DNA of 64,000 bases, taken from positions 5,456,001 through 5,520,000 of the forward strand of contig OX442322.1 of assembly GCA_949358305.1 (NCBI GenBank), in the 5' to 3' direction. Of this stretch, positions 29,801-38,841 are shown one piece after another; positions within the stretch are counted from its first letter, which is position 1; every line of letters starts with the position of its first letter. A program made the translations under genes and the position numbers. The stretch is from Strigamia acuminata. Taxonomy: Eukaryota > Arthropoda > Chilopoda > Geophilomorpha > Linotaeniidae. The notes under the pieces were generated by a model. The model worked only from the letters and a program-made list of their open reading frames with translations. It made no database searches and was not told the origin of the DNA.

Positions 29801-31666
29801 AATCGCAACTATAGGGGGAAAGCTTGCTCTCGTGCTTTTGGCGGTTGCACATGCGTCACAGGTAGACAATTCCTTAGTGGACAGGTTAATTCCAAATACG
29901 TCATCAGACTTTTCTAATTTTGAAATGCCTTTAGCATTGAGATGGCCCATCCTCGAATGCCATGTGTCCATGGTTTGGGGCCGCTCCTGGTTTCTAACTT
30001 TCACATCATTGGCGTTTCCGCCGTTAGCTTTCGCTGTCGCATTAGCTTGGGGAATATTTGCAGGAGGTGTCTGAACCTCATTCCCCGCTTTCGGTAAATT
30101 AATCGCCGCAGGCGCTAACGTTTTCTCGCTCACTTGCGCACTCAAATTAGCTGCGGACGTCCCTTTATCCGACTTACTCAAACTTTTTAGTAATGCGTTC
30201 TTATAGTCTAAAATGGTTAGTAACGGTTGCACAAATCTTTCATCCTTTACAGATGATTTGATCAAGTCGAGGACAGCAGCCGCATTCTGTTGCGCAGTTA
30301 ATGCAGCTGTGTTTACATTCCCAACCTCGATACGACAGTTAACTTTATACAATCTATTCGAAGTTCGAACTGCCGTAATCGATGGTTCCTCGATCTTATC
30401 TTTATAAATAAACATTTCCCCATTTTTGACAAATGTGCACATCCCAGCCTCATCGGTGCGTCCAAGTGAGATGAGATTCTTCCGAAAATTGGGTGCGAAG
30501 AAAACATTCTTCAAAGTAATGTCCCTATGTCGGGTTCCATAAAGCGTGGTGATGACAACATTTCCGACTCCTTCGATTTTCGATTTGCCTTCACCTTGTT
30601 GTACGCTGAAGTTAGACAGCGGTCTAAAGTCCGAGAACCAACTCCGGTTGAAAGAGAAATGGTCGGTCGCCCCTGTGTCCACGTACCATTGAGAATCACA
30701 ATTGCCGTGCGACACAAGGGATAATGGCTGTGCAGGTTTTTCCTCCAATACTGCCGAGTATAAAGTGTGGGGCTCATCCGCATACGGGTCCAGCTGTGTG
30801 AGATTTGCTCTCTGTTGCCCTTTTCCACGGCCCCTGCCGCGTCCACTTCCTCGATTTAATTGGGCCGGCGAACCAGCAGCGGCAGGAAAAGTCCCAAAAG
30901 CTCCTTGCTGTTTTGGAGGCGACGGGCACTCTCTAGCGAAGTGACCCGTCCCTCCACAATTAAAACAAGTGCCCCGTGAGGGCCCAGCAGCTGTTGAAGG
31001 TTTCCCACGTGGTTTCCATTTTTGCTTAGCAAATAATGCAGTATTGTCCATTTGTTGAGTTAGGACACCGAATTCGTTGCTTGATTCGTAAAGGCGATTG
31101 TATTCGCCAAGCAACCTCTCTTTCACGTTTTTAGCCGTGAACTCAGCATCTTCCCAATGATACGCTGTCTGTTTAATGTTCTCATATTGTGGGGGTAAGT
31201 GGTCCAAATACTGGAAAGCGTGGAACTCGTCGGAGACGTCGATTTTCACGTCTTTTAATTCCGTGACCTTCCGATCGACTCGCCCCGTGAAAACGAGCAT
31301 TTCCTCGCCTTCTAGCATTTTCATGTTCAAAAAGTCACGGCGCAGTCGAGCGCGGCGTGCCCTCGTCGTCGGTTGATAAGCGTCTTTTAACGCTTCCCAG
31401 ACTTTTGCAGCAGTGGGACAAGAGACGGCAATGACTTGCTGAGGTTCCGCGCAACTCATGCAAAGGGTTGACATGGCTTTGTCCTCTCGGACTTTGAAGT
31501 CCCTTTTCTCCTTTGCTGTGGCGGTGTCAGGCGGTTCTTTCTCCGTACCATCCACGTGGCCCCAAACACCGTTGTATTTGAGGAGCAGCTGGACCTGCAC
31601 CGACCACGTAGCATAGTTCGTGCCGTCGAGTTTTTTAATATCCTTATAGTCGTCGTGTTTTGACAT
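26840..31666 (-). CDS. copia-1 Gag-Pol polyprotein
   Basis: This 1608-aa single ORF starts at ATG 31666 (MSKHDDYKD). The open frame continues 16 codons upstream without ATG. In order it has a copia-type Gag with UBN2-like capsid region (YATWSVQVQLLL, YQPTTRARRARLRRDFL) and a CCHC knuckle CFNCGGTGHFARECP near residue 232. Protease has DTGATDHF near 329. Integrase has HSRMGHL... CDACATAK, then MDVWG, KTDNGGEF and SVAERANR. A Pro-rich acidic linker precedes RT (YGLHQSGRMW, FYVDDIVLF near 1290), and RNase H has YTDASFALD and IMESEFLAV. Domain order PR-IN-RT-RH is diagnostic of Ty1/copia. No frame defect is visible. It is closely related to copia-2. Confidence 0.94.
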   Translation of the reverse strand: MSKHDDYKDIKKLDGTNYATWSVQVQLLLKYNGVWGHVDGTEKEPPDTATAKEKRDFKVREDKAMSTLCMSCAEPQQVIAVSCPTAAKVWEALKDAYQPTTRARRARLRRDFLNMKMLEGEEMLVFTGRVDRKVTELKDVKIDVSDEFHAFQYLDHLPPQYENIKQTAYHWEDAEFTAKNVKERLLGEYNRLYESSNEFGVLTQQMDNTALFAKQKWKPRGKPSTAAGPSRGTCFNCGGTGHFARECPSPPKQQGAFGTFPAAAGSPAQLNRGSGRGRGRGKGQQRANLTQLDPYADEPHTLYSAVLEEKPAQPLSLVSHGNCDSQWYVDTGATDHFSFNRSWFSDFRPLSNFSVQQGEGKSKIEGVGNVVITTLYGTRHRDITLKNVFFAPNFRKNLISLGRTDEAGMCTFVKNGEMFIYKDKIEEPSITAVRTSNRLYKVNCRIEVGNVNTAALTAQQNAAAVLDLIKSSVKDERFVQPLLTILDYKNALLKSLSKSDKGTSAANLSAQVSEKTLAPAAINLPKAGNEVQTPPANIPQANATAKANGGNANDVKVRNQERPQTMDTWHSRMGHLNAKGISKLEKSDDVFGINLSTKELSTCDACATAKSTRASFPPIVAISTKGILDIVHMDVWGKSQGPSLGGANYYFILVDDYSRYMWIIMMKTKGEVLGHFKRWLTEVERTTSKKVKCIKTDNGGEFISRDWDTYASKIGLKCIRTNAYSPEMNSVAERANRTIISGVRALMLENSFPYPLWAELATSIVYLKNRFPHQGIEGKTPYSIFFNKKLSLRHIKCIGSKTFVYVPSQTRKGKLEGRAWAGALIGYAISTRGYRIWDPKTNQVFASKHVRIFEDSYWYEIGKRLQTPVRQPQGGSKEFKSFGYSSSDTEEDDDDSVVPVGQPPPFMPPPIPPHIPPPIPPRTPGPALRPNVQRTIELPAIGVDPIGDDEEIGGAQGIDGDNPVEEIGGAKGDDENFLNVYPDDDEDPDLAPPPGVQTRRGSGKKGKVKEKETPDPMLLPLDMTKWRRIQSVRKAGATAGKVDVVYFSPNDDKLRSRTDVARWCDGEGYAYDPNLFDFKTLEGEEPLPFAGFCAVEPDTYEEAIEGINKPYWEGAMKDEIDIFDEREVYREIDKPKDVQLLGTKWIYKMKRDHTGAIQRYRARLVAQGFKQRPGIDFTEVFSPVVNFVLVIVFFCTLVVLKGWRDVHIDIKAAYLYGDLDTVQYCEVPKGYRTAKNRHKCWMLLKALYGLHQSGRMWYQALHDCLLQLGFEPMLGLNCVYSLDNEAVIIFYVDDIVLFSRDDYVEKCVLKWIRGFFDIVDLGPVTLLLGIEFDRSGGRIRIHQRKYIEKLCKMYGVDPCHRVRVPVTPGTMIQQVKEGERVNTVFPYRNLVGSLLFIASRTRPDILFSVIVLSQYNEKHSARYVGMLMQVLRYLGNTPNYAIDLSNCRNDSLTVYTDASFALDQDKRRSFGGHIVYLGGVPISWNCHKQTMTSLSIMESEFLAVVDGVKDIIWLHRLYDADIMFCVERATPCVYADSMPAIQYTKNRIENRANKHIDVKLHFVRDWFEKGTFSIRHIAGVLNVADILTKWLAKPRLNTLCEHIFVMDK

Positions 31667-32837
31667 CACGACGACACAATGCACAATAATAATGAAGGAT
31701 GCACGAAAAATCACTAAATTCGGAAATTATTCCGCACAAAACACTTCACTCAAAGCAAATCACACAGTGCACACTTGTCACCCACCAAAAATGAAGGCGA
31801 AAAAACAATTCCACCCGTGGGCAAACCGCTATAAGAGCGGCGAGCAAACCTTGACTGGTCGTTCCCCAACTCTTCCGTCCGACCACCTGGGGTCGCGGGA
31901 TCGGTTGGGTGGCCGTGAACAAGCCCAGACAAGAATACAGTGCCACGTGCCCGACTGGACGTAGGGTGGCACCGATACTAAGAGGGAAACCCGAACAAAA
32001 ACTTAAATGTAACAGAGTTTCACGATAAAATGGTAAATACACTTTTGCGTTGTTAAGATGGGCGGATTGCGGGATCCGATCGTCGCAATCGCTTCCGTCC
32101 AGCGTAGAACGTTGTTTAGACGTTATCGGTGCGCGGAAATGGGGCTGACGCGCTACCGCTCGCACACGTCCGTGCAAAGCGGGAAAAAACGATCCAAAAT
32201 CGTCGTCGCGCCCGTCCGCGCCTTCGTGTAGCACTCCGGGGTGCAAAACACGGCTTTTCCGGTCAAATATTGTCGTGTACGCAGACTTATGCGTACAGAG
32301 ACACTCGAAATTGGTTTCCACCGTCGACGGCGATGAAAATCCAAACAAAAATGGCCGCTGGTGAGGATTTGTTCTCCACCGGCGATCCACTGCTGATTTC
32401 CGATCGTTTTCGGTAATTTTCGCCTGATTCGGGGCGAAAATGCGTCGTATCGACGTTGATTCTCGTTGTTTCGGCGAGAATAATCGTCGTCTCGGCAAAA
32501 AGCTGGCGTCTAGGCGTGTATCGGCCCGAAAACACGTCGTTGCTACGTCGGCTGCACTGCCGAATCCAAAATGGCCGCCGAAGAAAATTTGCTTCGTAAC
32601 GGCGTGGAAAAGTGCTTATTTCGCACTGAAAATAAATATTTCGACACTGCTTACTGTCGTAATAGTCCGTTGTACTGTCCGCACACACAATCCCGACGAT
32701 TTGAAAAAGTTGGCGAAGTTATTTCGCACGTCGCCGGCGATTCGTGTCTGCAACGATCTCGGCCGACGTCCTGCACTCGTTTCGTCTCAAAATGTTCCGG
32801 AAAACTCCCAAAAACTGCTGGCCTTATCGTCGCACAG
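31667..32837 (-). other. copia-1 leader with conserved element
   Basis: This is 1.2 kb of untranslated leader. The stretch 31849-31976 carries the short motifs shared by all four copia leaders in this window (see findings). ATGGCCGC-like motifs recur at about 32350 and 32573. A 250-codon ORF on the same strand overlaps the conserved element and is not supported as a gene. Confidence 0.6.
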
Positions 32838-32849
32838 CCTCTGCTACCA
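32838..32849 (-). promoter_or_regulatory. copia-1 primer-binding site (iMet)
   Basis: On the minus strand TGGTAGCAGAGG is the exact complement of the 3' end of initiator Met tRNA (CCTCTGCTACCA). It starts two bases after the LTR. Confidence 0.9.
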
Positions 32850-32851
32850 CT

Positions 32852-32925
32852 TGTGAGGTTATTCCCGGCAATTCTGCAAACGAAATCAAAAGAAACATCA
32901 GTTGAAACGGTGCGCGAAACCGACA
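32852..32925 (-). repeat. copia-1 5' LTR remnant, 74 bp
   Basis: It matches 26345-26418 without visible difference and abuts the duplication ATAAC. It lacks the first ~403 bp of the LTR (U3). Its first base falls about 19-33 bp downstream of TATA-like sequences in the complete copy, which is where transcription, and hence R, should begin. Confidence 0.9.
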
Positions 32926-33822
32926 ATAACTTCCTGGATAATGGTAATCCAACGGCAGTGGCCGATTAATATTTTACCCGGTGCTCGATCTACTGATCCC
33001 GTCATCGTAAGGCATGCTGGCGGATGGAGGAGTCAAATCCTCCCGCGATGGTTCTCTCGACCGTCGTGACGATCCCCGCCCCATCGTACCCTCCGGGTTA
33101 GTAACCCGTGAACGATATATAAAATATATCGTGTTAAACAAATTACTCGGGCATTGGTAATCCTGTATTGGCAATATCTTTTAAACTCGGTAAGTCCATA
33201 GAAATGTTTACCTGGTGGTTGGTACCACCGATAGCGAGTTAAAGCACACAATTAAATACTCGGCGCCTGATCACGAGATCTTGTCGTCGTAAGGCATGCT
33301 GGCGGATGGAGTCTCAACAACTCCCGCGACGTTCTCTCAATTGTCGAACGGGCCCCGCCCAATTAATATTTATATAACAATTCATTTGTTATATTCATTT
33401 AATCACTTTACTTTTGTTTATTTGAATTATGGAATATTCTGCCGAATATTCCTGTTTATGCGAAGGACTCTTCGCATGTTTAGATGATCGATGCTGCGGA
33501 CCAAATACGTCTCTGTAGCGATATTTGTGACGATGCCGCAAGTCAGCCGTATCCCTCTGGCTTCGCCCGGATCCTCAACCAGTTGATGCCGCCCGTTTAC
33601 ACGCGTCAAGAACCCATCTCTGTTATCATTAATATTTAGTAATAAATATGTTATGTCACACTAAAACTGTAAGTTATTTCTATTCGGTCACGTATTCATG
33701 TTTGTAAGGACTTCCGTAGCTTATCTCGGTTAGGTTGTTGCTAAACTTAGCAACGTCTTGTATAAACCGAATTATCTATCTCAAAAGGACTAATAAATTA
33801 GCCCAAAAGTAGAATCGTCACA

Positions 33823-34636
33823 GCGTCGCCCAAGACCTTCTCGATTAATTGTTGAAATGTTGCCGGGGCATTTACTAGCCCAAATGGCATGACATTGAAC
33901 ATCAATCGGCCCATTGGGGACCAGAAAGCGGTTTTTTTCTTTGTTTTTGTCACGGAGCTCGACCTACCAATATCCTTTCGACAGATCCATCGTTGTTACC
34001 CATTTAAATGGGGCTAATTCTCGAAGAATAGCTTCGATTGATGGCATCTGGACGGGGTCGATAACGGTAATGGCGTTTAATGGTCGATAATCGATACACA
34101 GTCTGGGTTCTGATCCTGCGCGCATGACGGGCACGATTCTCATCGCATATTCTCCTAACGCTTCGGACACAATCTCCTTGTCTAGTAAGTCTTGACAGAT
34201 TGTCTTGACGATTTTGCGTTTTTGGGGGTTCATGCCCTTGAATGGAACTCGTACTGGCTTATCCGTACTTAATTCTATTTCGTCTTTTACGTAATTAGTT
34301 TTTCCCGGTTCTTTAGTCAGGATTTTTCGATGTTTTTGTAACATTTCTTCAAGTAATTTTGTCTGGGTCTCTCCTAGGTTTGCGTCCATGGCTAAATTGT
34401 GAGCCAAATTATCTTTCTGGAGTCGTGCGTTAAATGATTTAAAATCGTAATCTTGTACGAATTGTTTCAAATTTCCGCCTTTCCGTTTGTACTCTCCGTC
34501 GTTCGAATCCAGGAGTTCGGCAGGTACCGTCATCAGTCGAAGGTCCTCGCGTTTGTCGATGTAGTTCCAGGACCTCGTTATGGGGTTTGGCTGGATCTCC
34601 ATGATGGCTATTATACCCGTGCCCAAAAGTAGGACC
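33823..34636 (-). pseudogene. gypsy-3 Pol relic, post-protease to RT fingers
   Basis: This is the minus-strand upstream half of the same Pol as 23696-25484. It runs from just after the protease active site (LLLGTG... MEIQPNPITRSWNYI, near-identical to gypsy-2) through RT ([29 protein letters not shown]). A nonsense change (CAG to TAG, at about 33966) follows GYW. A one-base expansion of a T run (33932-33938 on the plus strand) shifts the frame before the MPFGLVNAP region. The N-terminal part of Pol is cut off at 34636 by copia-3. It is inactive. Confidence 0.9.
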
Positions 34637-34673
34637 TGTTGGGTTGTAAACCCATTTTGTAATGTTTAAACAT
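34637..34673 (+). repeat. copia-3 5' LTR, first 37 bp
   Basis: It begins TGTTGGGTTG, as does the copia-1 LTR, and is cut at ACAT by gypsy-2. It resumes at 48194. The full LTR would be about 846 bp. Confidence 0.85.
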
Positions 34674-35669
34674 TGTGGTGACCCGACTGGGGTGGGGCAC
34701 GAAGAGTTTCTCTCGTGGCCTACATACGGGTAAAGAAGGGGAGTCGCACGCGCGCCTCCCTTCCCTCAGAGCATTGACATCCAGTCAATGGACGGGCGTC
34801 TGCCCTGGGGGAGTGGGGGAGATTCGTCTTCTCCACTATTGGGTGGCTTTAGTCACCTGTCACCCCCCGCTTTGTGCAAAGGAATTCGCCTTGCACTGAG
34901 CGGGCAGAACCAACACAAAAATCAACCAAGATACACGTAAAAGCCAAACGTCCTAAAACGATCAAGCCTAAGTACAAAGACTTCAGGAGTGACCTAGGAC
35001 AAGGGACTTTCAACGTGAGTACGATTGATTTGTGTTAACCTCCGCAGAGTAACCTGCGAAACAAGATTACCACACTATTTTAGCAAGCCAGCTAGAAATA
35101 GTAAACCTACTCCAATTTAGCGAGTTGTGCAGACAAACGGTCGCACAAGCCTAAATTGCAGTAACCACGACGAGCGTTCCCGCCGCTGTGTGTATCGCCG
35201 GGAACCACCAAGCGTCCGCCGCTGTGTGATCGCCGGACACCTACAAAAAACCCTAAACCTAGACAACAGACCAGAAGTAAGACCTTTCAGGCATTCACTC
35301 GCGCCCGACCAGCGTGAGCCCGAAGGACCGAACGAGAAACGTGAGACGAGGACGCCATTCATTGCCACGCCGGCCCAAGACGACACCACGTTGCCACGCG
35401 GACGCCATCTTGGATCCACAGCGACAAAGGACGACCTCGACCAGTTTCCCGCCAACTTCACACCCCTTTCCTTTTACCTTTTTATTCCCTTACATATTTT
35501 ATTCCCTTTTAACTGTATATTCCCGTATAATAAATACATTTATTATATTTACCTTTTACATTGTCTTGCCGTGTTACATTATTTGGGTAACCGCTTGAGT
35601 AAAGCGGTATTGCGAGATCAGAGAGTGACTCATACCACGTATCAGCGACAGACCGAGTTGAGCGCGACA
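34674..35669 (+). repeat. gypsy-2 5' LTR
   Basis: This 996-bp repeat begins TGTGGTG and ends GCGACA. It has a poly(A)-signal-like AATAAA near 35529, a 5' splice site-like AAC|GTGAGT at 35015 that could be the donor for ORF3 mRNA, and a CGCCATCTTGG motif at 35403-35413. No clear TATA box is seen. ORFs within it are present in both LTRs and show no known domain. Confidence 0.95.
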
Positions 35670-35671
35670 CG

Positions 35672-35689
35672 TGGGGGCCTGTCCGGGAT
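35672..35689 (+). promoter_or_regulatory. gypsy-2 primer-binding site (tRNA-Pro type)
   Basis: TGGGGGCCTGTCCGGGAT starts two bases after the LTR. It matches the classical tRNA-Pro primer site at 16 of 18 positions. Confidence 0.8.
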
Positions 35690-35737
35690 CGATTTAAACG
35701 ACTCGAATAGAACTTGAGATCATTTTTATACCCAAAA

Positions 35738-38700
35738 ATGGCAGACAATATCCGAGTAACGGATTCCGACTCCGACGCAAACAAGAGAGCCGGTAGCCGT
35801 AAAGGCGCCGATTATCATTTGCGATCTGGAGGTCCCTTACCCAAAGCCTCAGCGCACGAAGCGAGGCAAAAAAGGCGCAAGCCTAAACCCGATCGCAGAA
35901 GCGCATCAGAGGCATCGCACCCGTCTCGCGCCGAGACGAGGCAGCGGTTAAACGAGACAGAGCGGGGTGAAGAGCAATCTCACTCCAAACTGCCGCGTTC
36001 TAACCATGACGGCGAGACGAGCGGAAACGAGGTTTTATCCCGTAACCCATCGCCTCGTCTAACGCACGACACCGAGGTGGGCAGTCCGAAAGCGGCGTCT
36101 CCGATACAAAAGACGGCCTCAAATACGACAGCTAATTCGACACTAAACACGCCAATTACGCAAAGCCGCCCAGCTTCGGTCAGGTCCGAAGGACACAAGT
36201 CCAATGCGTCAAAAACTGAGCGTGTTCCGAGCCAGCCTTACAGCGTCTCGGCCACATTGGTTGACACGATGCAGTTGGCACAGGCAGAAGGTGTACGATA
36301 CACTCTGCCAACGGGAAAAATAACTGTGTACGAAACATTACAAATCGTACGTGCAGCTTTAAGAGCGCACAGGTTATCCCCGGAAATCACCGTTGTTGAA
36401 GGCGCATACGCTCAACAAATGGTAGACTCCGCTCAATTCGAAGCGGATGCCGAGAATGAGGCCCGACAAGCCATCCGCGAGAGAAAGCGGAAGCTGGCGG
36501 AAAGAGAAGCGCGAGCTCTCGAGTACGGCAAATCCCAGCGCGTTCCGACTACTCCAGAAGAAGTCGAAATAGTTGATCGAGCCTTACATGCACATCGTTA
36601 TGCATTCCGTTCTCAACAAGAAGCTGAACAAGCTTTCATGACTAGGCTGCAACGAGACAAACCAAAATCCGTTCGCAAGCCAGAAGTTAGCTCGTCCGAA
36701 TTGTCCGACGAGAGCGTAGAAGGCGACCCGAAGCGCACGCCGAAGGTCAGCCCCAAACCCGAGCGAAAAAAGGAAGTGCCAGTCACTCCACGCAAACGGG
36801 AAGTCTCGACCGAACAACGCGTTCGACCTCGCATGATGGCGTTAGACGATAACACTAACAACGCTATCAACCGATTAATAAATGCGAACAACGCGCGTCG
36901 TAACGAAGAACAGACTCACACGAGCCGACAACGCGACGACCCGCGGGGTAACGACTGGCAACAGCCGGTACCCATCCTCAAAGACGACGGACCTTCGAGA
37001 AAACCTTCCGAAGACCGCACATCGTCACGAGAGGAACGTCAACGCGAAAGAGGACAGCAACAGTATCACTACGGAAACAGTGATTCGTCGTCGGATGAAC
37101 TGGAGTCGAATGCACCCAGTCATCACGATTCGGAGAGAGGTTCCGGAGAAAGACGAAGGGAAAGAGAACGCGATGAACGCAGGGAAAGGGAACGTGACGA
37201 CCGTCGTAGGGGCCGGAAAGAGTCAAACTCTTCACGGCGCAACCCGCCACGCCGCTCACCGTCTCCCGACCCCAGCTCCGACCCCTCGTCCAACGACGAC
37301 AGACGAAATGATAAGTCAAGTAATCGCCGGAAGAGATCCAACTCTCCGCGCGATAGAGAGAAACGACGTCGATCGGAAAATAGCGACCACCGACGGGAGG
37401 AGTTTCAGGACCTTCCCCGACAAAGCGCGTTTACCGATTCGACGGGTCGGCAGTATACGATGGGAGAGCTTGGAAGAGCCCTGCTTGGCTCGTTAAAAGC
37501 CGAAGGAATCGATCTGAGCAAACGAAATGATCGTAATCGTAACACTGGTGACCGCGTAAAGAAAAAATACGCTGTCTCCCGACGTGACACCATGAGTGTT
37601 ACCGGGAATATTAGGTGGCAATTTTATATTCAGAACCGTTTCGACGGGTCATGGAAAGCGGGAGATCGCTTCCTTGACGAAGTAATTCGGATTAAGACTG
37701 CCACTAAAGCCACCGTAGGAGACATGCTCACCCACGGTATTGTCGAGCTAATGACAGGCTCGGCACGTGAGTGGTACCAAGGATTGAAAGGCGTCAATTG
37801 GGACGACTTTTTAATGAGATTCGACCTGCGCTACGGCGAGACACCCGAAGAGGTGAGCCGAAAGATGCGAGGTCTTCGCCAGATGCCTGGTGAAACCATA
37901 ATGGATTACGACATTCGCGCCAGATTGTTGTTCGAAAAGGCCCCGATGGAATTTCATGCCACGGGATTCAACCTTTTCTTTCTCGGCGGTTTGTCGGAAT
38001 ACTCGCAACGGGTGCTACTTGAAGAAAGGGCACCGACAGGAGGCAGCTACGAAGAAATGAGCGCCTTCCTGTTCGAGAACACGATAGATATCGAGAAGAG
38101 ATATTATTCCGCTTTACCAGAAGCGGAGAAAGCAGCAACCGCTAAACGTCTCAAGTTGAGTGCGGAAAGATATGGGGCGACAGACAAAATCATGCGCCCT
38201 ACTGAATATCTTAGCGGTATAATGGAGCTGGCAGAAGCTAGCGTTGGTTTACAAATAAAAAATAAACTGACATCCACGCTGCCTTCCAACCCATTGGCCG
38301 CCCCTAAAAAGGCACCGACAGCGTCAGCCATGCAAGCGACACTGGAGGAGGTCAAGGAGGGGGAGGAAGCCGAACAAAATGTCGGAAAATCAGACGAAAA
38401 AGAAGAAAAAGACGATTATTCGACGGACGAAGAAATACGAAGCTATCGCGATACCTTATCAACGGGTTGCGATGAGGAAGGACCGCTAGTACATCTCATC
38501 CATCGAGATAGAGCGGTAGAAGAATTTCGCGCCAGGTTAAAACCAAATGCCGGCCGAATTCCGAAGTATTTTCGAAAAAATTACACGCCACCGTCGAAAG
38601 TAGACCCTGAAAAAAAGAAATCGATTGAAGCCCCAAGAGACAAATCAAATATTCGTTGTTTTAAGTGTAACCAACCGGGTCACTATTCCAATGAGTGCCC

Positions 38701-38818
38701 AAGAACAGCGAAAGAAGACGCTAAGTTTGACGCGATAATGAAGCAGATGGCAGAGATTAAACTCGCCATGGCAAAAAACGAGTCAAAAAACGAGTCAGCG
38801 CAGGCGGCGAAGAAATAA
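35738..38818 (+). CDS. gag: gypsy-2 Gag polyprotein
   Basis: This 1026-aa product starts at ATG 35738 (MADNIRVTD). An in-frame non-ATG extension reaches 35714. The first 400 residues are charged and low complexity. Around residues 400-560 the protein is packed with Arg/Glu/Ser repeats (RRERERDERRERERDD, RRSPSP) resembling RS/RE domains of splicing factors. The capsid-like gag domain is at about 625-760 (AGDRFLDEVIRI, AREWYQGLKGVNWDDFLMRF, YSQRVLLEERAP). A single CCHC knuckle CFKCNQPGHYSNECP follows near 970-985. The tail encodes two KNES repeats whose codons form tandem slippery heptamers. It is unusually long for Gag because of the N-terminal half. Confidence 0.92.
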   Translation: MADNIRVTDSDSDANKRAGSRKGADYHLRSGGPLPKASAHEARQKRRKPKPDRRSASEASHPSRAETRQRLNETERGEEQSHSKLPRSNHDGETSGNEVLSRNPSPRLTHDTEVGSPKAASPIQKTASNTTANSTLNTPITQSRPASVRSEGHKSNASKTERVPSQPYSVSATLVDTMQLAQAEGVRYTLPTGKITVYETLQIVRAALRAHRLSPEITVVEGAYAQQMVDSAQFEADAENEARQAIRERKRKLAEREARALEYGKSQRVPTTPEEVEIVDRALHAHRYAFRSQQEAEQAFMTRLQRDKPKSVRKPEVSSSELSDESVEGDPKRTPKVSPKPERKKEVPVTPRKREVSTEQRVRPRMMALDDNTNNAINRLINANNARRNEEQTHTSRQRDDPRGNDWQQPVPILKDDGPSRKPSEDRTSSREERQRERGQQQYHYGNSDSSSDELESNAPSHHDSERGSGERRRERERDERRERERDDRRRGRKESNSSRRNPPRRSPSPDPSSDPSSNDDRRNDKSSNRRKRSNSPRDREKRRRSENSDHRREEFQDLPRQSAFTDSTGRQYTMGELGRALLGSLKAEGIDLSKRNDRNRNTGDRVKKKYAVSRRDTMSVTGNIRWQFYIQNRFDGSWKAGDRFLDEVIRIKTATKATVGDMLTHGIVELMTGSAREWYQGLKGVNWDDFLMRFDLRYGETPEEVSRKMRGLRQMPGETIMDYDIRARLLFEKAPMEFHATGFNLFFLGGLSEYSQRVLLEERAPTGGSYEEMSAFLFENTIDIEKRYYSALPEAEKAATAKRLKLSAERYGATDKIMRPTEYLSGIMELAEASVGLQIKNKLTSTLPSNPLAAPKKAPTASAMQATLEEVKEGEEAEQNVGKSDEKEEKDDYSTDEEIRSYRDTLSTGCDEEGPLVHLIHRDRAVEEFRARLKPNAGRIPKYFRKNYTPPSKVDPEKKKSIEAPRDKSNIRCFKCNQPGHYSNECPRTAKEDAKFDAIMKQMAEIKLAMAKNESKNESAQAAKK

Positions 38819-38836
38819 CTTCTCGACCGTCTGCGC
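38773..38836 (+). promoter_or_regulatory. gypsy-2 tandem -1 frameshift signal
   Basis: Two A AAA AAC heptamers in the gag frame (38773-38779 and 38785-38791) are followed six bases later by a 10-bp hairpin. Its arms are GCGCAGGCGG (38798-38807) and CCGTCTGCGC (38827-38836), with one G-U pair and an inner GAAG/CTTC stem. The gag stop lies in the loop. After a -1 slip the frame is open straight into pol. Confidence 0.9.
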
Positions 38837-38841
38837 CATTC

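Larger units (their letters stand above)
26345..32925 (-). mobile_element. copia-1: Ty1/copia element with truncated 5' LTR
   Basis: This 6581-bp element is antisense in the solo LTR, flanked by the 5-bp duplication ATAAC (26340-26344 and 32926-32930). The 3' LTR (26345-26821) is 477 bp. The 5' LTR (32852-32925) is only the terminal 74 bp of that sequence, with no visible mismatch. An iMet primer site, a long leader, one intact Gag-Pol ORF and a polypurine tract are present. The missing part corresponds to the promoter half of the LTR, so the copy probably cannot drive its own transcription. Confidence 0.93.
25485..33822 (+). repeat. Solo LTR of gypsy-1 family, split by copia-1
   Basis: 25485-26344 and 32931-33822 together make one LTR of about 1.75 kb in the gypsy-1 family. 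It is flanked by the duplication GCGT (25481-25484 and 33823-33826) with no internal region, so it is a solo LTR left by LTR-LTR recombination. It sits in the RT region of the gypsy-3 relic. It is more diverged than the two gypsy-1 LTRs are from each other. Two hairpins changed sequence here while keeping their pairing (33113-33131 and 33372-33394). Confidence 0.93.

Noticed and set aside
31746-32498. 250-codon minus-strand ORF in the copia-1 leader
   Set aside because: It covers the conserved RNA element. The copia-2 leader has no matching long ORF.
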